35,018 nucleotides of DNA from an uncultured Luminiphilus sp. (GCA_905478845.1 CAJQKG010000193.1:1-35018), one strand, 5' to 3'. Counted from the stretch's first letter, positions 7,865 to 18,506 are shown. Notes: generated by a model from the sequence alone, not told the origin. A program made the numbers and translations.

Positions 7865-8946
7865 GGCGTTTTTGTACCGTCGTTTGTGTGCTCTTGTGGT
7901 GTGCGGGATGTGCGACACAACCGGACGCTGAGGCCGTCACTACCCAAACGCAGGTTAACAAGGCAATGGAGACTCCCTGGGCAGGGGAGCCGTTGGTGAT
8001 CGCTGATCAGCCAAACTCTCCCGCCTTAGATGTGGGGGTGGTGCTCTTTGATCCCGGTGTGGAAGCGCAAGATGACAGCCCCTCGGCTGCGGTACGACGC
8101 CTTGAGTCTCAGCTACTAGCGGGTCAGTTACGAGATGCGTTGGTAGCAAGCAATCAGTGGGGGGTTGTGCGCATGGTACCGGCGGCGTCAGCCCTGGCTC
8201 CGGTCAATATCCGTAGCCAAATTGTGCAGTCCGACGGTCGGGATCTGATAGTACAGGTGAGCGCGATCGACGCAGCGGGCACGGTTCTGTTTGATCATTT
8301 GATCGGTCATCGAGAAACCGAAGCCGGCGAGGGTTTCTCGCCCGTATTTAATGCCATCAGTAATCGGTTGCTGCAATGGTGGGAGCAGCAAGCTCAGCGC
8401 GAGCGAGCGCTGCTGCTTTCCTTAGCAGAGGTGCGATACGCCCAGCAGCTGGCGCCCGAGGCTTTTGGCGGACTGGCAGAGCAGATAGACGGACGGTGGG
8501 TCTTGCAGAGACTGCCGGCAGACAACGATCCGATGATGCGAAGGGTGGATCGCATCCGAAACCAGGAGTACTTGTTTTGCGACACGGTGGACGAGCAATA
8601 TGTTCAGCTGTGGGAGCGAGTAGGAGGAACCTACGCGTTATGGCGCGATGCCGGGCGTGAACAGGCCTATTGGTTGGACGCTTATGAGGCACGCGTTAGC
8701 GCTCGGGGTGATCGGTCAGACGATAGCCGGTACGCCCGTATGCAGGCGGAATATGCGGCGTATCGCTCTTACCGGCTGCAAGAGCAGGCTTGGTTCGAGC
8801 TGGCAAAGGCGCTCGATGGAGAGACACAGCCCAGTGTGATCGAGACAGCTGATCGGGTTGTGACGCTCGAGGGGACACTCGATGTCCAATACGAGACGTG
8901 GCGCCGTTTATTGCGGGATATATTTGCTGCAGAGCAAGGCTTATAA
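7861..8946 (+). CDS. Putative lipoprotein of unknown function
   Basis: 361 aa; MRRFCTVVCVLLWCAGCATQPD lipobox; no recognised catalytic motif; long Trp/Tyr/Arg-rich helical C-terminal half. Confidence 0.72.
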   Translation: MRRFCTVVCVLLWCAGCATQPDAEAVTTQTQVNKAMETPWAGEPLVIADQPNSPALDVGVVLFDPGVEAQDDSPSAAVRRLESQLLAGQLRDALVASNQWGVVRMVPAASALAPVNIRSQIVQSDGRDLIVQVSAIDAAGTVLFDHLIGHRETEAGEGFSPVFNAISNRLLQWWEQQAQRERALLLSLAEVRYAQQLAPEAFGGLAEQIDGRWVLQRLPADNDPMMRRVDRIRNQEYLFCDTVDEQYVQLWERVGGTYALWRDAGREQAYWLDAYEARVSARGDRSDDSRYARMQAEYAAYRSYRLQEQAWFELAKALDGETQPSVIETADRVVTLEGTLDVQYETWRRLLRDIFAAEQGL

Positions 8947-8948
8947 AC

Positions 8949-11123
8949 ATGATGAAACAGCAGTATCTTGCGACTTCTCCAGCGGGTGTTGGTGTGTATT
9001 TAGCACAAGAGCTATTGAGCTTTGGCGCAGAGGATGTTGTTGAGCGCCCAGTGGGTGTTTCTTTTACTGGATCGCTGGCATTGGCCTATCGAGTGTGCCT
9101 GTGGAGTCGATTGGCGAACCGGGTCATTCTCCAGCTCGGTACTTTTGCCGTGCACTCCACCGATGATATTTATGAGGCTGTCAACGGGGTTGATTGGGGC
9201 GCTCACATCCGGGAGAGTGGCTCGCTAATGGTGGATTTCTCTGGCCGCTCAGAGGCCATTCGTAACGCCCAGTTTGGCGCTCAAAAAGTCAAGGACGCGA
9301 TAGTAGATCGCTATCGTCAAGCGGGGCGGAGTCGACCTTCTGTTGATCTCCGTGAGCCGGATGTCCGGGTTACCGCAAAGTTGGCAAAAGGCCAGCTGAC
9401 GATAGGAATCGATCTCTCTGGCGACAGTTTGCATCAGCGCGGTTACAGACTCGATGGTGGGCTCGCGCCACTGAAAGAGAATATTGCCGCCGCGGCATTA
9501 TGGGCCGCCGATTGGCCGGCGCGGAGTCGTCGTGGTGAGGCATTGATTGACCCCATGTGTGGTTCTGCGACGTTATTATTAGAGGGTGCACTCATGGCGC
9601 TCAACCGGGCACCCGGATTACTGCGGCAACGGTTCGGATTTGAAGGCTGGCTGGGTCATGACGAGGTGCAATGGCGGGCAGTGCGCGCGGAGGCGGTGGA
9701 GCAAAGTACGCAGGTGGCAACCACCGATGTCGAGATACGGGGTTACGATGCCGATATCTCAGCCGTCAGGCGCGCTCAAGACAACATCGTACGCTTGGGA
9801 TTAGAGCGCTCGGTGCGCATTCGCTGCAAGAGCCTATCGGGGCTAACTCGGCCGACTCACCGCGATACGGTCAACGGGTTGTTGGTCATGAATCCGCCCT
9901 GGGGCGAACGAATGGGCGATGCCTCAAGCCTTCGTCATCTCTATCATTCTATTGGGGAGGTGATCAGCAGAGAATTTGCGGGTTGGTCCGCTGCGGTGCT
10001 CACCTCGGACGTCACGCTGGGTAAAGCCATTGGCTTGCGCGCCCATAAGCGTCATCGCTTTCAAAATGGGCGACTTGAGCTGCATTGTTTGCAGTTTTCA
10101 CTGACGACCGATAACGAGTTGAGAGCGCTGCGAGAACCGCCAGCCGAACTGGCAAAAGGGGGAAAGGCGGCGCCGGCGGCGCTGTCGGAGGGAGCGCAAG
10201 GCGTTGCGAATCGGATTCGTAAAAATCTCCGCCATTTAAAGTCTTGGCGACAGCGAGAAGAGGTGACCTGCTATCGAGTCTATGACGCGGACATTCCCGA
10301 GTACGCAGTGGCGATTGATATTTACGAAGAGAAGATTCATATAGCGGAGTACGCCGCCCCACAGGATATTCCCGAGGAGAAAGCCGCGCGGCGTCTTGAG
10401 GAGGTATTGGATGCGGTGCAGGTGGTCTTTAACATTGCGGATCGTCATGACATCGCCCTGAAGCAGCGTCGCCGACAGCGGGGCGCTGAGCAATACCAGC
10501 GATCAAAACAAGAGCACACTAAGATGATCGTTCACGAATCGCCAGTCAAAGCGCTGGTCAATCTTAAGGACTACCTCGATACCGGTTTGTTCCTCGATCA
10601 TCGACCACTGCGCGGTTGGCTGCGGAGTGAGGCTAAGGGGTCGCATTTCCTCAATTTATTCAGCTATACCGGTGTGGCGACGCTTCATGCTGCGCTCGGA
10701 GGTGCGACCACCAGCACGAGTGTTGACGCGTCGAGCACCTATTTACAATGGTTCAACGAGAACCTAGCGCTGAACGGATTGTCTGAGAGGCAGCATCGAG
10801 GCGTGCGCGCCGATGTGAGGCAGTGGCTGTCTGAAGATCGGCGACACTATGATTTGATCATGGTTGATCCGCCTTCCTTTTCGAATTCAAGTGGCCTGCC
10901 TGATTTCGATGTACAGGCCGACCATGCTGAGTTGTTGGCGCTGGCCATGGAACGGTTGTCGGCGAACGGCACGCTGTACTTTTCGACCAATCACCGACGT
11001 TTTAAGTTGGACGAGGCAATCGCCACGCGCTGGGAAGTCAGCGATGTGACCTCGGCCTCTATTCCGCAAGATTTTGCGCGCAATCGGCGCATTCACGCCT
11101 GCTTTCGACTGACCCATACCTGA
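8949..11123 (+). CDS. rlmL: Bifunctional 23S rRNA methyltransferase RlmKL (RlmL and RlmK domains)
   Basis: THUMP-like N-terminus, IDPMCGSATLLLEGA, VMNPPWGERMG, then a second methyltransferase domain HRPLRGWLRSEAKGSHFLNLFSYTGVATLHAALGGA and MVDPPSFSNS. Start placed at the tandem ATG 8949. Confidence 0.92.
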   Translation: MMKQQYLATSPAGVGVYLAQELLSFGAEDVVERPVGVSFTGSLALAYRVCLWSRLANRVILQLGTFAVHSTDDIYEAVNGVDWGAHIRESGSLMVDFSGRSEAIRNAQFGAQKVKDAIVDRYRQAGRSRPSVDLREPDVRVTAKLAKGQLTIGIDLSGDSLHQRGYRLDGGLAPLKENIAAAALWAADWPARSRRGEALIDPMCGSATLLLEGALMALNRAPGLLRQRFGFEGWLGHDEVQWRAVRAEAVEQSTQVATTDVEIRGYDADISAVRRAQDNIVRLGLERSVRIRCKSLSGLTRPTHRDTVNGLLVMNPPWGERMGDASSLRHLYHSIGEVISREFAGWSAAVLTSDVTLGKAIGLRAHKRHRFQNGRLELHCLQFSLTTDNELRALREPPAELAKGGKAAPAALSEGAQGVANRIRKNLRHLKSWRQREEVTCYRVYDADIPEYAVAIDIYEEKIHIAEYAAPQDIPEEKAARRLEEVLDAVQVVFNIADRHDIALKQRRRQRGAEQYQRSKQEHTKMIVHESPVKALVNLKDYLDTGLFLDHRPLRGWLRSEAKGSHFLNLFSYTGVATLHAALGGATTSTSVDASSTYLQWFNENLALNGLSERQHRGVRADVRQWLSEDRRHYDLIMVDPPSFSNSSGLPDFDVQADHAELLALAMERLSANGTLYFSTNHRRFKLDEAIATRWEVSDVTSASIPQDFARNRRIHACFRLTHT

Positions 11124-11247
11124 GTGAGTGACGGTGATCTAACGGTCAAGCGCCGGGGCTCGGTAAGACACTGAACGATACCTGCCTCGTAACGCGTGCG
11201 CGCGAGTACCGCGTCGCCGAGTTCTGCGGCAAGTAGTCGGGCTTCAG

Positions 11248-11256
11248 TGATATACT
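11248..11256 (+). promoter_or_regulatory. Putative extended -10 (TGATATACT) upstream of leuC
   Basis: TGnTATACT followed by the GC-rich CCGCCCC, about 80 nt before the leuC ATG. Confidence 0.45.
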
Positions 11257-11337
11257 CCGCCCCTTTTCGAGACGGCAGGCCTTCCTCGTGGTGGGGGTGA
11301 GCCGGTGCTTGAGCCGAGCCACGGGAGACTAAACAGC

Positions 11338-12783
11338 ATGGCGCAAACCCTTTACGACAAATTATGGCACGCTCATCTTGTCGAGCAGCGAGAGGATGGC
11401 ACCGCCCTGATCTATATTGACCGTCACTTGCTGCACGAAGTGACTTCACCGCAGGCTTTTGAGGGTTTGACGCTGGCGCAGCGCGATTTGTGGCGGCGAA
11501 GCGCTAACCTAGCAGTGCCTGACCATAATGTGTCGACACTAGCCTCTGAGCGAGCAGAAGGGCTCGCCGCATTGCCGGACGCCATATCGAGAGTCCAGTT
11601 GCAGACGTTGGATGATAATTGCGCGGCCTTTAACGTCGTCGAAATTCCATTGGATGATATTCGTCAGGGCATCGTACACGTGATGGGTCCAGAGCAAGGT
11701 GCCGTGTTGCCTGGGATGACGGTGGTGTGTGGCGACTCCCATACCTCAACCCATGGCGCGGCTGGCGCCTTAGCACACGGTATCGGGACATCGGAGGTTG
11801 AGCACGTTTTGGCAACGCAATGTCTCATACAGCGCAAAATGAAGAATTTTCGGATTGAGGTCACCGGGGAGCTATCACCGGGCGTGACGGGGAAAGATAT
11901 TGCTTTGGCGGTGATTGGTCGCATCGGCACCGCTGGGGGTACTGGCTACGCATTGGAATTTATGGGCTCTGCGATCCGTTCGCTGACGATGGAAGGCCGT
12001 ATGACGCTCTGTAACATGGCGATCGAAGCAGGCGCGCGATGCGGCTTGGTGGCGGTCGACGACGTAACCTTAGATTATTTTCGGGGCAAGCCATTGGCGC
12101 CTGAAGGCGAGCAATGGGACGCGGCCGAGCAGTGGTGGCGAACTTTGCGGAGTGATGAGGACGCCGTATTTGATAACACTATGGTGTTAAACGGCAGCGA
12201 TATTGCGCCGCACGTCACTTGGGGAACCTCTCCGGAGATGGTGACATCGGTGCATGGAGCGGTGCCGCGTTTGGCCGATATGCCTGACGACACCGCAAAA
12301 CAAGGCCTCACCCGTGCCCTCGAGTATATGGGGCTGACGGAAGGTATGCTCATTCAGGATATTAGACCGGATGCGGTGTTCATTGGTTCCTGCACCAATT
12401 CACGAATTGAGGATCTTCGTGAGGCGGCGGCAGTGTTAACAGGTAAGCGAATCGCGCCAAGTGTGCGTAAGGCATTGGTCGTGCCGGGCTCGGGCTTGGT
12501 GAAGGCGCAAGCTGAGTCTGAGGGGCTAGACAAGATTTTTCTGGACGCGGGGATGGAGTGGCGAGAGCCAGGGTGTTCTATGTGTTTGGCAATGAATGCC
12601 GATCGATTATTGCCAGGTGAGCGGTGCGCGAGTACCTCTAATCGTAACTTTGAGGGTCGTCAAGGAAGCGGGGGGCGCACGCATCTTGTGAGCCCTGCGA
12701 TGGCAGCTGCCGCGGCGATAGCCGGGCATTTTGTACCGGTTACCACGTCGGCTGCCGCTCCCGTCAAGGAGTCGTTGTCATGA
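11338..12783 (+). CDS. leuC: 3-isopropylmalate dehydratase large subunit
   Basis: [73 protein letters not shown]. Start set at the ATG 11338. Confidence 0.97.
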   Translation: MAQTLYDKLWHAHLVEQREDGTALIYIDRHLLHEVTSPQAFEGLTLAQRDLWRRSANLAVPDHNVSTLASERAEGLAALPDAISRVQLQTLDDNCAAFNVVEIPLDDIRQGIVHVMGPEQGAVLPGMTVVCGDSHTSTHGAAGALAHGIGTSEVEHVLATQCLIQRKMKNFRIEVTGELSPGVTGKDIALAVIGRIGTAGGTGYALEFMGSAIRSLTMEGRMTLCNMAIEAGARCGLVAVDDVTLDYFRGKPLAPEGEQWDAAEQWWRTLRSDEDAVFDNTMVLNGSDIAPHVTWGTSPEMVTSVHGAVPRLADMPDDTAKQGLTRALEYMGLTEGMLIQDIRPDAVFIGSCTNSRIEDLREAAAVLTGKRIAPSVRKALVVPGSGLVKAQAESEGLDKIFLDAGMEWREPGCSMCLAMNADRLLPGERCASTSNRNFEGRQGSGGRTHLVSPAMAAAAAIAGHFVPVTTSAAAPVKESLS

Positions 12784-13430
12784 GGGCATTTACCCGTCTC
12801 GACGGATTGGTGGCGCCGATGGATAGGGCCAATGTTGACACCGACTTGATGGTGCCCAAGCAGTTTTTAAAATCGATACAACGATCTGGTTTTGGCCCCA
12901 ATTTATTTGACGACCTGCGCTATCTCGATGAGGGAGAGCCCGGTATGGATAATGCTGCGCGGCCTTTGAATCCAGACTTCCCTCTGAATTTTCCGCGCTA
13001 TCAAGGCGCCTCCATATTGCTCACGCGAGAAAATTTTGGGTGTGGCTCGAGTCGAGAACATGCCGCTTGGGCGATGGAAGATTTTGGCTTTCGCTGTGTC
13101 ATCGCACCAAGCTTTGCCGATATTTTCAGCTCTAACGCACTCAAGAACGGCATTTTGCCCATCGCGTTAGCGTCTGATCAAGTGGAGACGCTGTTTGCGC
13201 TGCTGTATGCCGAGGAGGACTTGCACTTAACAATTGATTTGGAGGCTTGCTCAATACAGTTACCAGATGGTGCGATGTGGTCGTTTACGGTCGATGCCTT
13301 TCGCCGGGACTGCCTGCTGCAGGGGCTCGATGATATTGGTCTCACACTGCAAAGCGCAGAAGCGATTAAGCAGTTTGAGCAGCAGCACGAGGCACGTTTC
13401 CCCTGGTTGTTTAGGGATATCGCGCTGTGA
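12780..13430 (+). CDS. leuD: 3-isopropylmalate dehydratase small subunit
   Basis: [56 protein letters not shown]. Confidence 0.97.
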   Translation: MRAFTRLDGLVAPMDRANVDTDLMVPKQFLKSIQRSGFGPNLFDDLRYLDEGEPGMDNAARPLNPDFPLNFPRYQGASILLTRENFGCGSSREHAAWAMEDFGFRCVIAPSFADIFSSNALKNGILPIALASDQVETLFALLYAEEDLHLTIDLEACSIQLPDGAMWSFTVDAFRRDCLLQGLDDIGLTLQSAEAIKQFEQQHEARFPWLFRDIAL

Positions 13431-14512
13431 CCCAGACGGTTTTGCTATTGCCCGGTGACGGCATTGGTCCTGAGGTCGTCTGGCAAGCACGCAGAGTGCT
13501 AGAGGCGGTAGACGCACGGCATGACCTTGATCTGCAGTTTACCGAAGGGGATATCGGCGGCATTGCGGTTGAGCGGAGCGGTCAGGCGTATCCTGCCGCC
13601 ACGCGTGCCCTCGCGAACGAAGCGGATGCGATTCTCCTCGGTGCGGTGGGTGGGCCACAGTGGGATGATTTGCCGGCGCAAGAACGGCCAGAACGTGGCT
13701 TGCTGGCGATCCGGGCCGATCTGGACCTGTTTTGTAATTTGCGACCAGCGCTGCTGTTCCCTGACCTGATCGGCGCTTCAAGTCTGCGTGCTGAGCTGGT
13801 ATCGGGCCTAGATGTCTTAATAGTGCGAGAACTGACCGGTGGCATTTATTTTGGCGAGCCCAGAGGTGTTGTGACGCGTGAGGACGGCATTCGAGAGGGG
13901 TTTAATACAGACCGCTATGACGAAGTGGAAATCCGACGTATTGGGCGCTTGGCCTTTGAGGCCGCGCAGAAGCGCAGTGGTCGGCTGTGCTCCGTGGACA
14001 AAGCCAATGTGCTCGAGGTGACCATGCTGTGGCGTGAGGTCATGGAAGCGCTCAGCAGCGAGTATCCCGATGTCACGCTGTCCCATATGTATGTCGATAA
14101 TGCAGCGATGCAACTGGTGCGAGATCCGAACCAATTTGACGTGCTGGTAACGGGTAACCTGTTCGGCGATATTCTCTCGGATATCGCCGCGATGTTGACG
14201 GGTTCGATTGGTATGTTGCCGTCGGCGTCACTGAATGCGCAGGGGACAGGATTATATGAGCCAGTTCATGGCTCTGCTCCCGATATCGCGGGTGATGACA
14301 GCGCCAACCCGCTGGCGACGATTTTATCCGCTGCCATGCTGCTGCGATTTTCACTCGACGCCCCGGAAGCGGCCAATGAGATTGAGAGTGCCGTTGCGGT
14401 GGTGCTGGAAGCCGGGTTCCGCACAGCAGATATAGCGGAGCGTCATTCGCCTGCCAGCCTGATTGGAACGCAGGCGATGGGTGATGCGGTAATCGCTGCT
14501 CTCACAGATTGA
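13427..14512 (+). CDS. leuB: 3-isopropylmalate dehydrogenase
   Basis: [66 protein letters not shown] start overlapping the leuD stop. Confidence 0.97.
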   Translation: MTQTVLLLPGDGIGPEVVWQARRVLEAVDARHDLDLQFTEGDIGGIAVERSGQAYPAATRALANEADAILLGAVGGPQWDDLPAQERPERGLLAIRADLDLFCNLRPALLFPDLIGASSLRAELVSGLDVLIVRELTGGIYFGEPRGVVTREDGIREGFNTDRYDEVEIRRIGRLAFEAAQKRSGRLCSVDKANVLEVTMLWREVMEALSSEYPDVTLSHMYVDNAAMQLVRDPNQFDVLVTGNLFGDILSDIAAMLTGSIGMLPSASLNAQGTGLYEPVHGSAPDIAGDDSANPLATILSAAMLLRFSLDAPEAANEIESAVAVVLEAGFRTADIAERHSPASLIGTQAMGDAVIAALTD

Positions 14513-14529
14513 TGCGTAAGGACGATGAA

Positions 14530-15558
14530 ATGAAGCCCATTAATATTGCAGTTGTCGGCGCGACGGGTGCCGTCGGCGAGGCCATGATCGACATCCTCGA
14601 ATCACGGCAATTTCCGGTTGATACGCTGTATCCACTGGCTTCGCCTCGGTCTGCGGGAAAATCGCTCCAGTTCAGAGGGAAGCACCATACCGTGCAGGAT
14701 TTGAGTGCGTTTGATTTTTCCAAGGCGGACATCGCCTTGTTTTCGGCGGGGGGCGACGTCAGCGCAACCTTCGCCCCTGTGGCGGCTGAAGCCGGTTGTA
14801 TCGTGATTGACAATACCTCTCACTTTAGAAGGGAGCCGGACATTCCGTTAGTGATTCCGGAGGTCAATCCAGAAGCGATTGCGGAGTATCGTCAACGAGG
14901 CATTATCGCCAACCCAAACTGCTCTACCATCCAGATGTTGGTGGCGCTCAAGCCGATATATGACGCAGTCGGTATTGAGCGGATTAACGTTGCCACCTAC
15001 CAGGCGGTGAGTGGCACGGGCAAAGAGGCGATTGAGGAGTTGGCAGGGCAAACCGCGCGTTTGCTAAATGGCAAAGCGGCAACGGCTTCAGTTTATCCGA
15101 AGCAGATCGCCTTCAATGTCATTCCGCATATTGATACGTTTCAAGACAATGGTTACACCCGCGAAGAAATGAAGATGGTGTGGGAGACGCAGAAAATCCT
15201 GTCAGACGAGGCCATTGCGGTGAACCCGACTTGCGTCCGCGTGCCGGTGTTCTTCGGTCATGCTGAAGCCCTCCACATTGAAACCCGAGACGCACTGAGC
15301 GCGGAAGAAGCGACCGCGTTACTCAGTGCAGCCGATGGGGTGGTCGTAATCGACTCGCACGAGGACGGAGGCTATCCCACACCTGTGACAGACGCTGCGG
15401 GCACTGACCCTGTCTTTGTTGGCAGGATTCGTCAGGACATTTCACATCCAAAAGGCTTGAATCTTTGGGTGGTGGCTGACAACGTGCGAAAGGGGGCTGC
15501 CCTAAACAGTGTTCAAATTGCGGAGCTGCTAGTGTCTGAGTACCTGCAGGCCTCATGA
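14530..15558 (+). CDS. asd: Aspartate-semialdehyde dehydrogenase
   Basis: IAVVGATGAVGEAMIDIL, FSAGGDVS, NPNCSTIQMLVALKPIYD, TYQAVSGTGKEAIEEL. ATG at 14530 has an upstream AGGA; an earlier TTG at 14509 is possible. Confidence 0.95.
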   Translation: MKPINIAVVGATGAVGEAMIDILESRQFPVDTLYPLASPRSAGKSLQFRGKHHTVQDLSAFDFSKADIALFSAGGDVSATFAPVAAEAGCIVIDNTSHFRREPDIPLVIPEVNPEAIAEYRQRGIIANPNCSTIQMLVALKPIYDAVGIERINVATYQAVSGTGKEAIEELAGQTARLLNGKAATASVYPKQIAFNVIPHIDTFQDNGYTREEMKMVWETQKILSDEAIAVNPTCVRVPVFFGHAEALHIETRDALSAEEATALLSAADGVVVIDSHEDGGYPTPVTDAAGTDPVFVGRIRQDISHPKGLNLWVVADNVRKGAALNSVQIAELLVSEYLQAS

Positions 15559-15648
15559 TGCCTCAGCGCATCATCGATAAAGACGCCAGGGAATGGTGAT
15601 CGGTAACACAGTCAAGCCAGACCAACGGAAGGGGAAGGCGAGTAAGTC

Positions 15649-17604
15649 ATGAGAAGACTATTTCTGCAGTGGGTGCCATGGTGCTGTTTGGCGGCGTTGT
15701 TCCATGCCCCTGCTTGGGCCGTGGGTCTGGGCGACTTGACCGTTCATAGCCACCTCAACGAGCCTTTCCATGGCGAAGTGGCACTGCTTGATGCTGAGAC
15801 ACTGGAAGTTAACGAGTTACGAGTGGCGCTTGCTTCAGAGGAGGCGTTTGCTCGATTGGGTGTTGAGCGCGTTTTCTTTCTCACACAGCTCCGCTTCGAG
15901 GTGCAGACTGACGGTGCGGAAAAGCACGTTCTGCTGACAACGGAGGCGCCGCTTAGGGAGCCTTATTTAGACTTTGTGATGGCACTGCATTGGCCGCAAG
16001 GGCGTCTATTACGAGACTATACGGCACTCATTGATCTACCGCCCAGTGCGACGGCCGGTCTGGCCTCAACGAACCCATCTGGGCCGGAGGGAGTCGGCCG
16101 GCCCGCTGAGGAGGCGCCGCAGCGCGATCCGATCATGGGCGGCCTCATTGGGGAGACACCGGAGTCGAGATCCAAGCTCGCTGTCACTGATGGCGCAACA
16201 ACCCCGATCGCCGGTGCGTTCTATTTTGTGGTTCCAAAAGATACGCTGTGGCGTATCGCCTCCAGTGTGGCGTCAGATGCCGTCTCGGTAGAGCAGGTGA
16301 TGCTGGAGATCATCCGGATGAATCCGGAGGCGTTTCAGGAGCAGAACGTGAATGGCCTGAAGGCTGGATATCGACTGCAGCTGCCGCTTGCCGCTGATAT
16401 TGCTATGGATAACGTGACGGCGATTGACGAGGTGGCACTGCAAAACAACGCATGGCGTACTAAAGATAGCGCGGAACGAGCGGGTTTGACGCTCATCGCC
16501 GATGAAGTTACTGCTGCCGGCGGGTCAGACAGTGACCTTGCCAATGCGGCCGCTGCAGCGGATGAGGCCGCCTTATCAGTCGTTGAGCCGGTGGTCGCAT
16601 CGCGACCTGTGGCGGACGAGCAGCGTGTCTTATTACCCGACACAGATGACAGACAATCGTTGGATCCCGTCTTGACGGCGCCAGAACAGCTGGAGCCCGC
16701 AGTGATCGCTTTAGGCGGGGACGTTGAGGATCTAGGGCAGCGCCGATCGGGTGCCATCGGTGCGTCGCGTGGTGATCTCGAGGCGCTGACGATGACCGTC
16801 GGAAGGCTTCAGTCGACCTTAGCGGAGTTACAGGAGCAGATTGCCCAGCGGGATGCCGAGCTGGTGTCTCTTAAGGCGGTGTTGGCGCTGCGTGACGAGC
16901 GCTTGCAAGCAGCAGTGACTGCCTTAGCAATGAGAAATGAAACCTCACCGCAGGGTCGACTCGTTGACGCAGCGACCTCACCAGCCGCCCTGTTGGGAGC
17001 CATCCTCTGCCTCGTGCTGAGCCTTGGGTGGTTTTATCGGCGCCAGCGCGCAGTGCCGGCAGACGCCCCCGCTCAGCCGGCGAGGTATCAGAGTGATCAG
17101 GCGAAAGCGACAGCAGTGGACGACAGCAATTCTGAGATCGATAGTACCGTGAAGCCGCATGAGGGTGTGTCCAATGCAGCAGCGGAGTTGCCTGCTGGGG
17201 GCGAGGGTAGCGGCGACCCCATTAGCGATGTTGGCTCGCCAGCTGAGGTGTCACCTTCGGCAGACAATGACAGTGCGTTAACGACGAGTGAGCGGACTAC
17301 GCCTGATACCGTTTCGCCGTTAGAGGGCGAGCCCGCGGCTGAGGCGGAGGCGTCAGAGTCCATGGCGCGCGATCGGCTCTCGTTAGCCCCCAAAGGCACC
17401 TTGACGCTCGAATCTCAAGCGGGTGATTCGATTTATGGATTAGAGACTGACCCGGTTGATAGCCAGCTTGACTTGGCCAGAGCCTATATTGATATGGGGG
17501 ATGAGGAGGGCGCGTATCCTGTTCTGACGCAAGTGATTGCAGAGGGTAGCCTGTCTCAACAAGCCGAGGCGAGAGCGTTGCTCAATCGTCTTGATGTGTC
17601 GTGA
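15649..17604 (+). CDS. fimV: FimV-like protein (FimV N-terminal domain, LysM, TM segment, FimV C-terminal domain)
   Basis: VGLGDLTVHSHLNEPFHGEVALL, LysM-like VVPKDTLWRIASSV...NGLKAGYRLQLP, TM LLGAILCLVLSLGWFY, C-terminal QLDLARAYIDMGDEEGAYPVLTQVIAEG. Confidence 0.9.
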   Translation: MRRLFLQWVPWCCLAALFHAPAWAVGLGDLTVHSHLNEPFHGEVALLDAETLEVNELRVALASEEAFARLGVERVFFLTQLRFEVQTDGAEKHVLLTTEAPLREPYLDFVMALHWPQGRLLRDYTALIDLPPSATAGLASTNPSGPEGVGRPAEEAPQRDPIMGGLIGETPESRSKLAVTDGATTPIAGAFYFVVPKDTLWRIASSVASDAVSVEQVMLEIIRMNPEAFQEQNVNGLKAGYRLQLPLAADIAMDNVTAIDEVALQNNAWRTKDSAERAGLTLIADEVTAAGGSDSDLANAAAAADEAALSVVEPVVASRPVADEQRVLLPDTDDRQSLDPVLTAPEQLEPAVIALGGDVEDLGQRRSGAIGASRGDLEALTMTVGRLQSTLAELQEQIAQRDAELVSLKAVLALRDERLQAAVTALAMRNETSPQGRLVDAATSPAALLGAILCLVLSLGWFYRRQRAVPADAPAQPARYQSDQAKATAVDDSNSEIDSTVKPHEGVSNAAAELPAGGEGSGDPISDVGSPAEVSPSADNDSALTTSERTTPDTVSPLEGEPAAEAEASESMARDRLSLAPKGTLTLESQAGDSIYGLETDPVDSQLDLARAYIDMGDEEGAYPVLTQVIAEGSLSQQAEARALLNRLDVS

Positions 17605-17605
17605 C

Positions 17606-18439
17606 ATGGCGCGACTCTCTAATCAGCCTTTGACCGCTGGGCAGCGCGTTGCTGCTCGCGTGGAGTATCACGGTGGTCACTATCACGGTTGGCAAGCCCA
17701 GCCGCACCTTGTTGTGCCGACGGTGCAGGAGGCGCTAGAAGAGGCCCTACAAAAAATCGCCGGCGTGCCACTGAGGACAGTTTGTGCTGGTCGCACCGAT
17801 ACAGGCGTGCATGCCTTTAGTCAGGTGATTCATTTTGACGATCCCGTCGGGCGCAGTCCTAAGGCTTGGGTCATGGGCACCAATCGTCATCTACCTGCTG
17901 ATATCAGGATTCACTGGGCAGTGCCCGTCGCCACTGAATTTCATGCTCGATTTAGCGCCACATCGCGGCGCTATCGCTACATCATCTGCAATACAGACCA
18001 GCGCCCCGCATTACTCGATGGACTAGTGGCTTGGGAGCGAAGGCCGCTTGACGTAGCGGTGATGAATGAGGCGGCACAGTGCCTGCTAGGAGAGCAAGAT
18101 TTTAGCGCCTTTCGAGCGGCTCACTGTCAGGCGAGCACACCGATGAGATGTGTTTCGGCGTGCTCCGTTGAGTCTCGTCAACAACGCGTTGTCATCGACG
18201 TCACAGCTAACGCTTTTCTCTATCACATGGTGAGAAATATCGCCGGTTCGCTCATTGCGGTGGGTCTGGGTGCCCAGTCGGTCGATGACTTTCGATCTGT
18301 ACTCATGGGCCGAGATCGGTCGGCGGCGGGAGATACTGCTCCCGCTGAGGGGCTGTATCTGGTGCAGGTGGGTTATGCCGACGCGTTTGCGTTACCCATT
18401 ACCCCCGAGGGACCGAGTCTGCTAGAGGGTTATCTGTAA
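17606..18439 (+). CDS. truA: tRNA pseudouridine(38-40) synthase
   Basis: ARVEYHGGHYHGWQAQP, VCAGRTDTGVHAFSQVIHF, FLYHMVRNIAGSLIAVG. Start set at ATG 17606 just after the fimV stop. Confidence 0.95.
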   Translation: MARLSNQPLTAGQRVAARVEYHGGHYHGWQAQPHLVVPTVQEALEEALQKIAGVPLRTVCAGRTDTGVHAFSQVIHFDDPVGRSPKAWVMGTNRHLPADIRIHWAVPVATEFHARFSATSRRYRYIICNTDQRPALLDGLVAWERRPLDVAVMNEAAQCLLGEQDFSAFRAAHCQASTPMRCVSACSVESRQQRVVIDVTANAFLYHMVRNIAGSLIAVGLGAQSVDDFRSVLMGRDRSAAGDTAPAEGLYLVQVGYADAFALPITPEGPSLLEGYL

Positions 18440-18448
18440 GAGACGCTG

Positions 18449-18462
18449 CGCGCTAGAGCGCG
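18449..18462. repeat. Small GC-rich hairpin (CGCGCT-AG-AGCGCG) between truA and trpF
   Basis: 6-bp perfect inverted repeat; no U-tract, so not called as an intrinsic terminator. Confidence 0.5.
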
Positions 18463-18470
18463 TTGGACTC

Positions 18471-18479
18471 TGTTAAACT
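18471..18479 (+). promoter_or_regulatory. Putative extended -10 (TGTTAAACT) upstream of trpF
   Basis: TGnTAAACT about 28 nt before the likely GTG start of trpF. Confidence 0.35.
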
Positions 18480-18506
18480 GTGACCCTTTTCAAAGAGGCT
18501 CGACCT

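Noticed and set aside
11124-11337. Leucine leader peptide/attenuator upstream of leuC
   Set aside because: No short ORF with a run of Leu codons and no terminator-antiterminator hairpin pair visible.
11093-11449. 118-aa minus-strand ORF spanning the rlmKL-leuC gap
   Set aside because: Overlaps both flanking genes and the likely leuC promoter; no recognisable domain. Could be a remnant, but not supportable.
16335-16757. 140-aa minus-strand ORF in fimV
   Set aside because: Low-complexity Ser/Ala-rich shadow of the FimV linker region.
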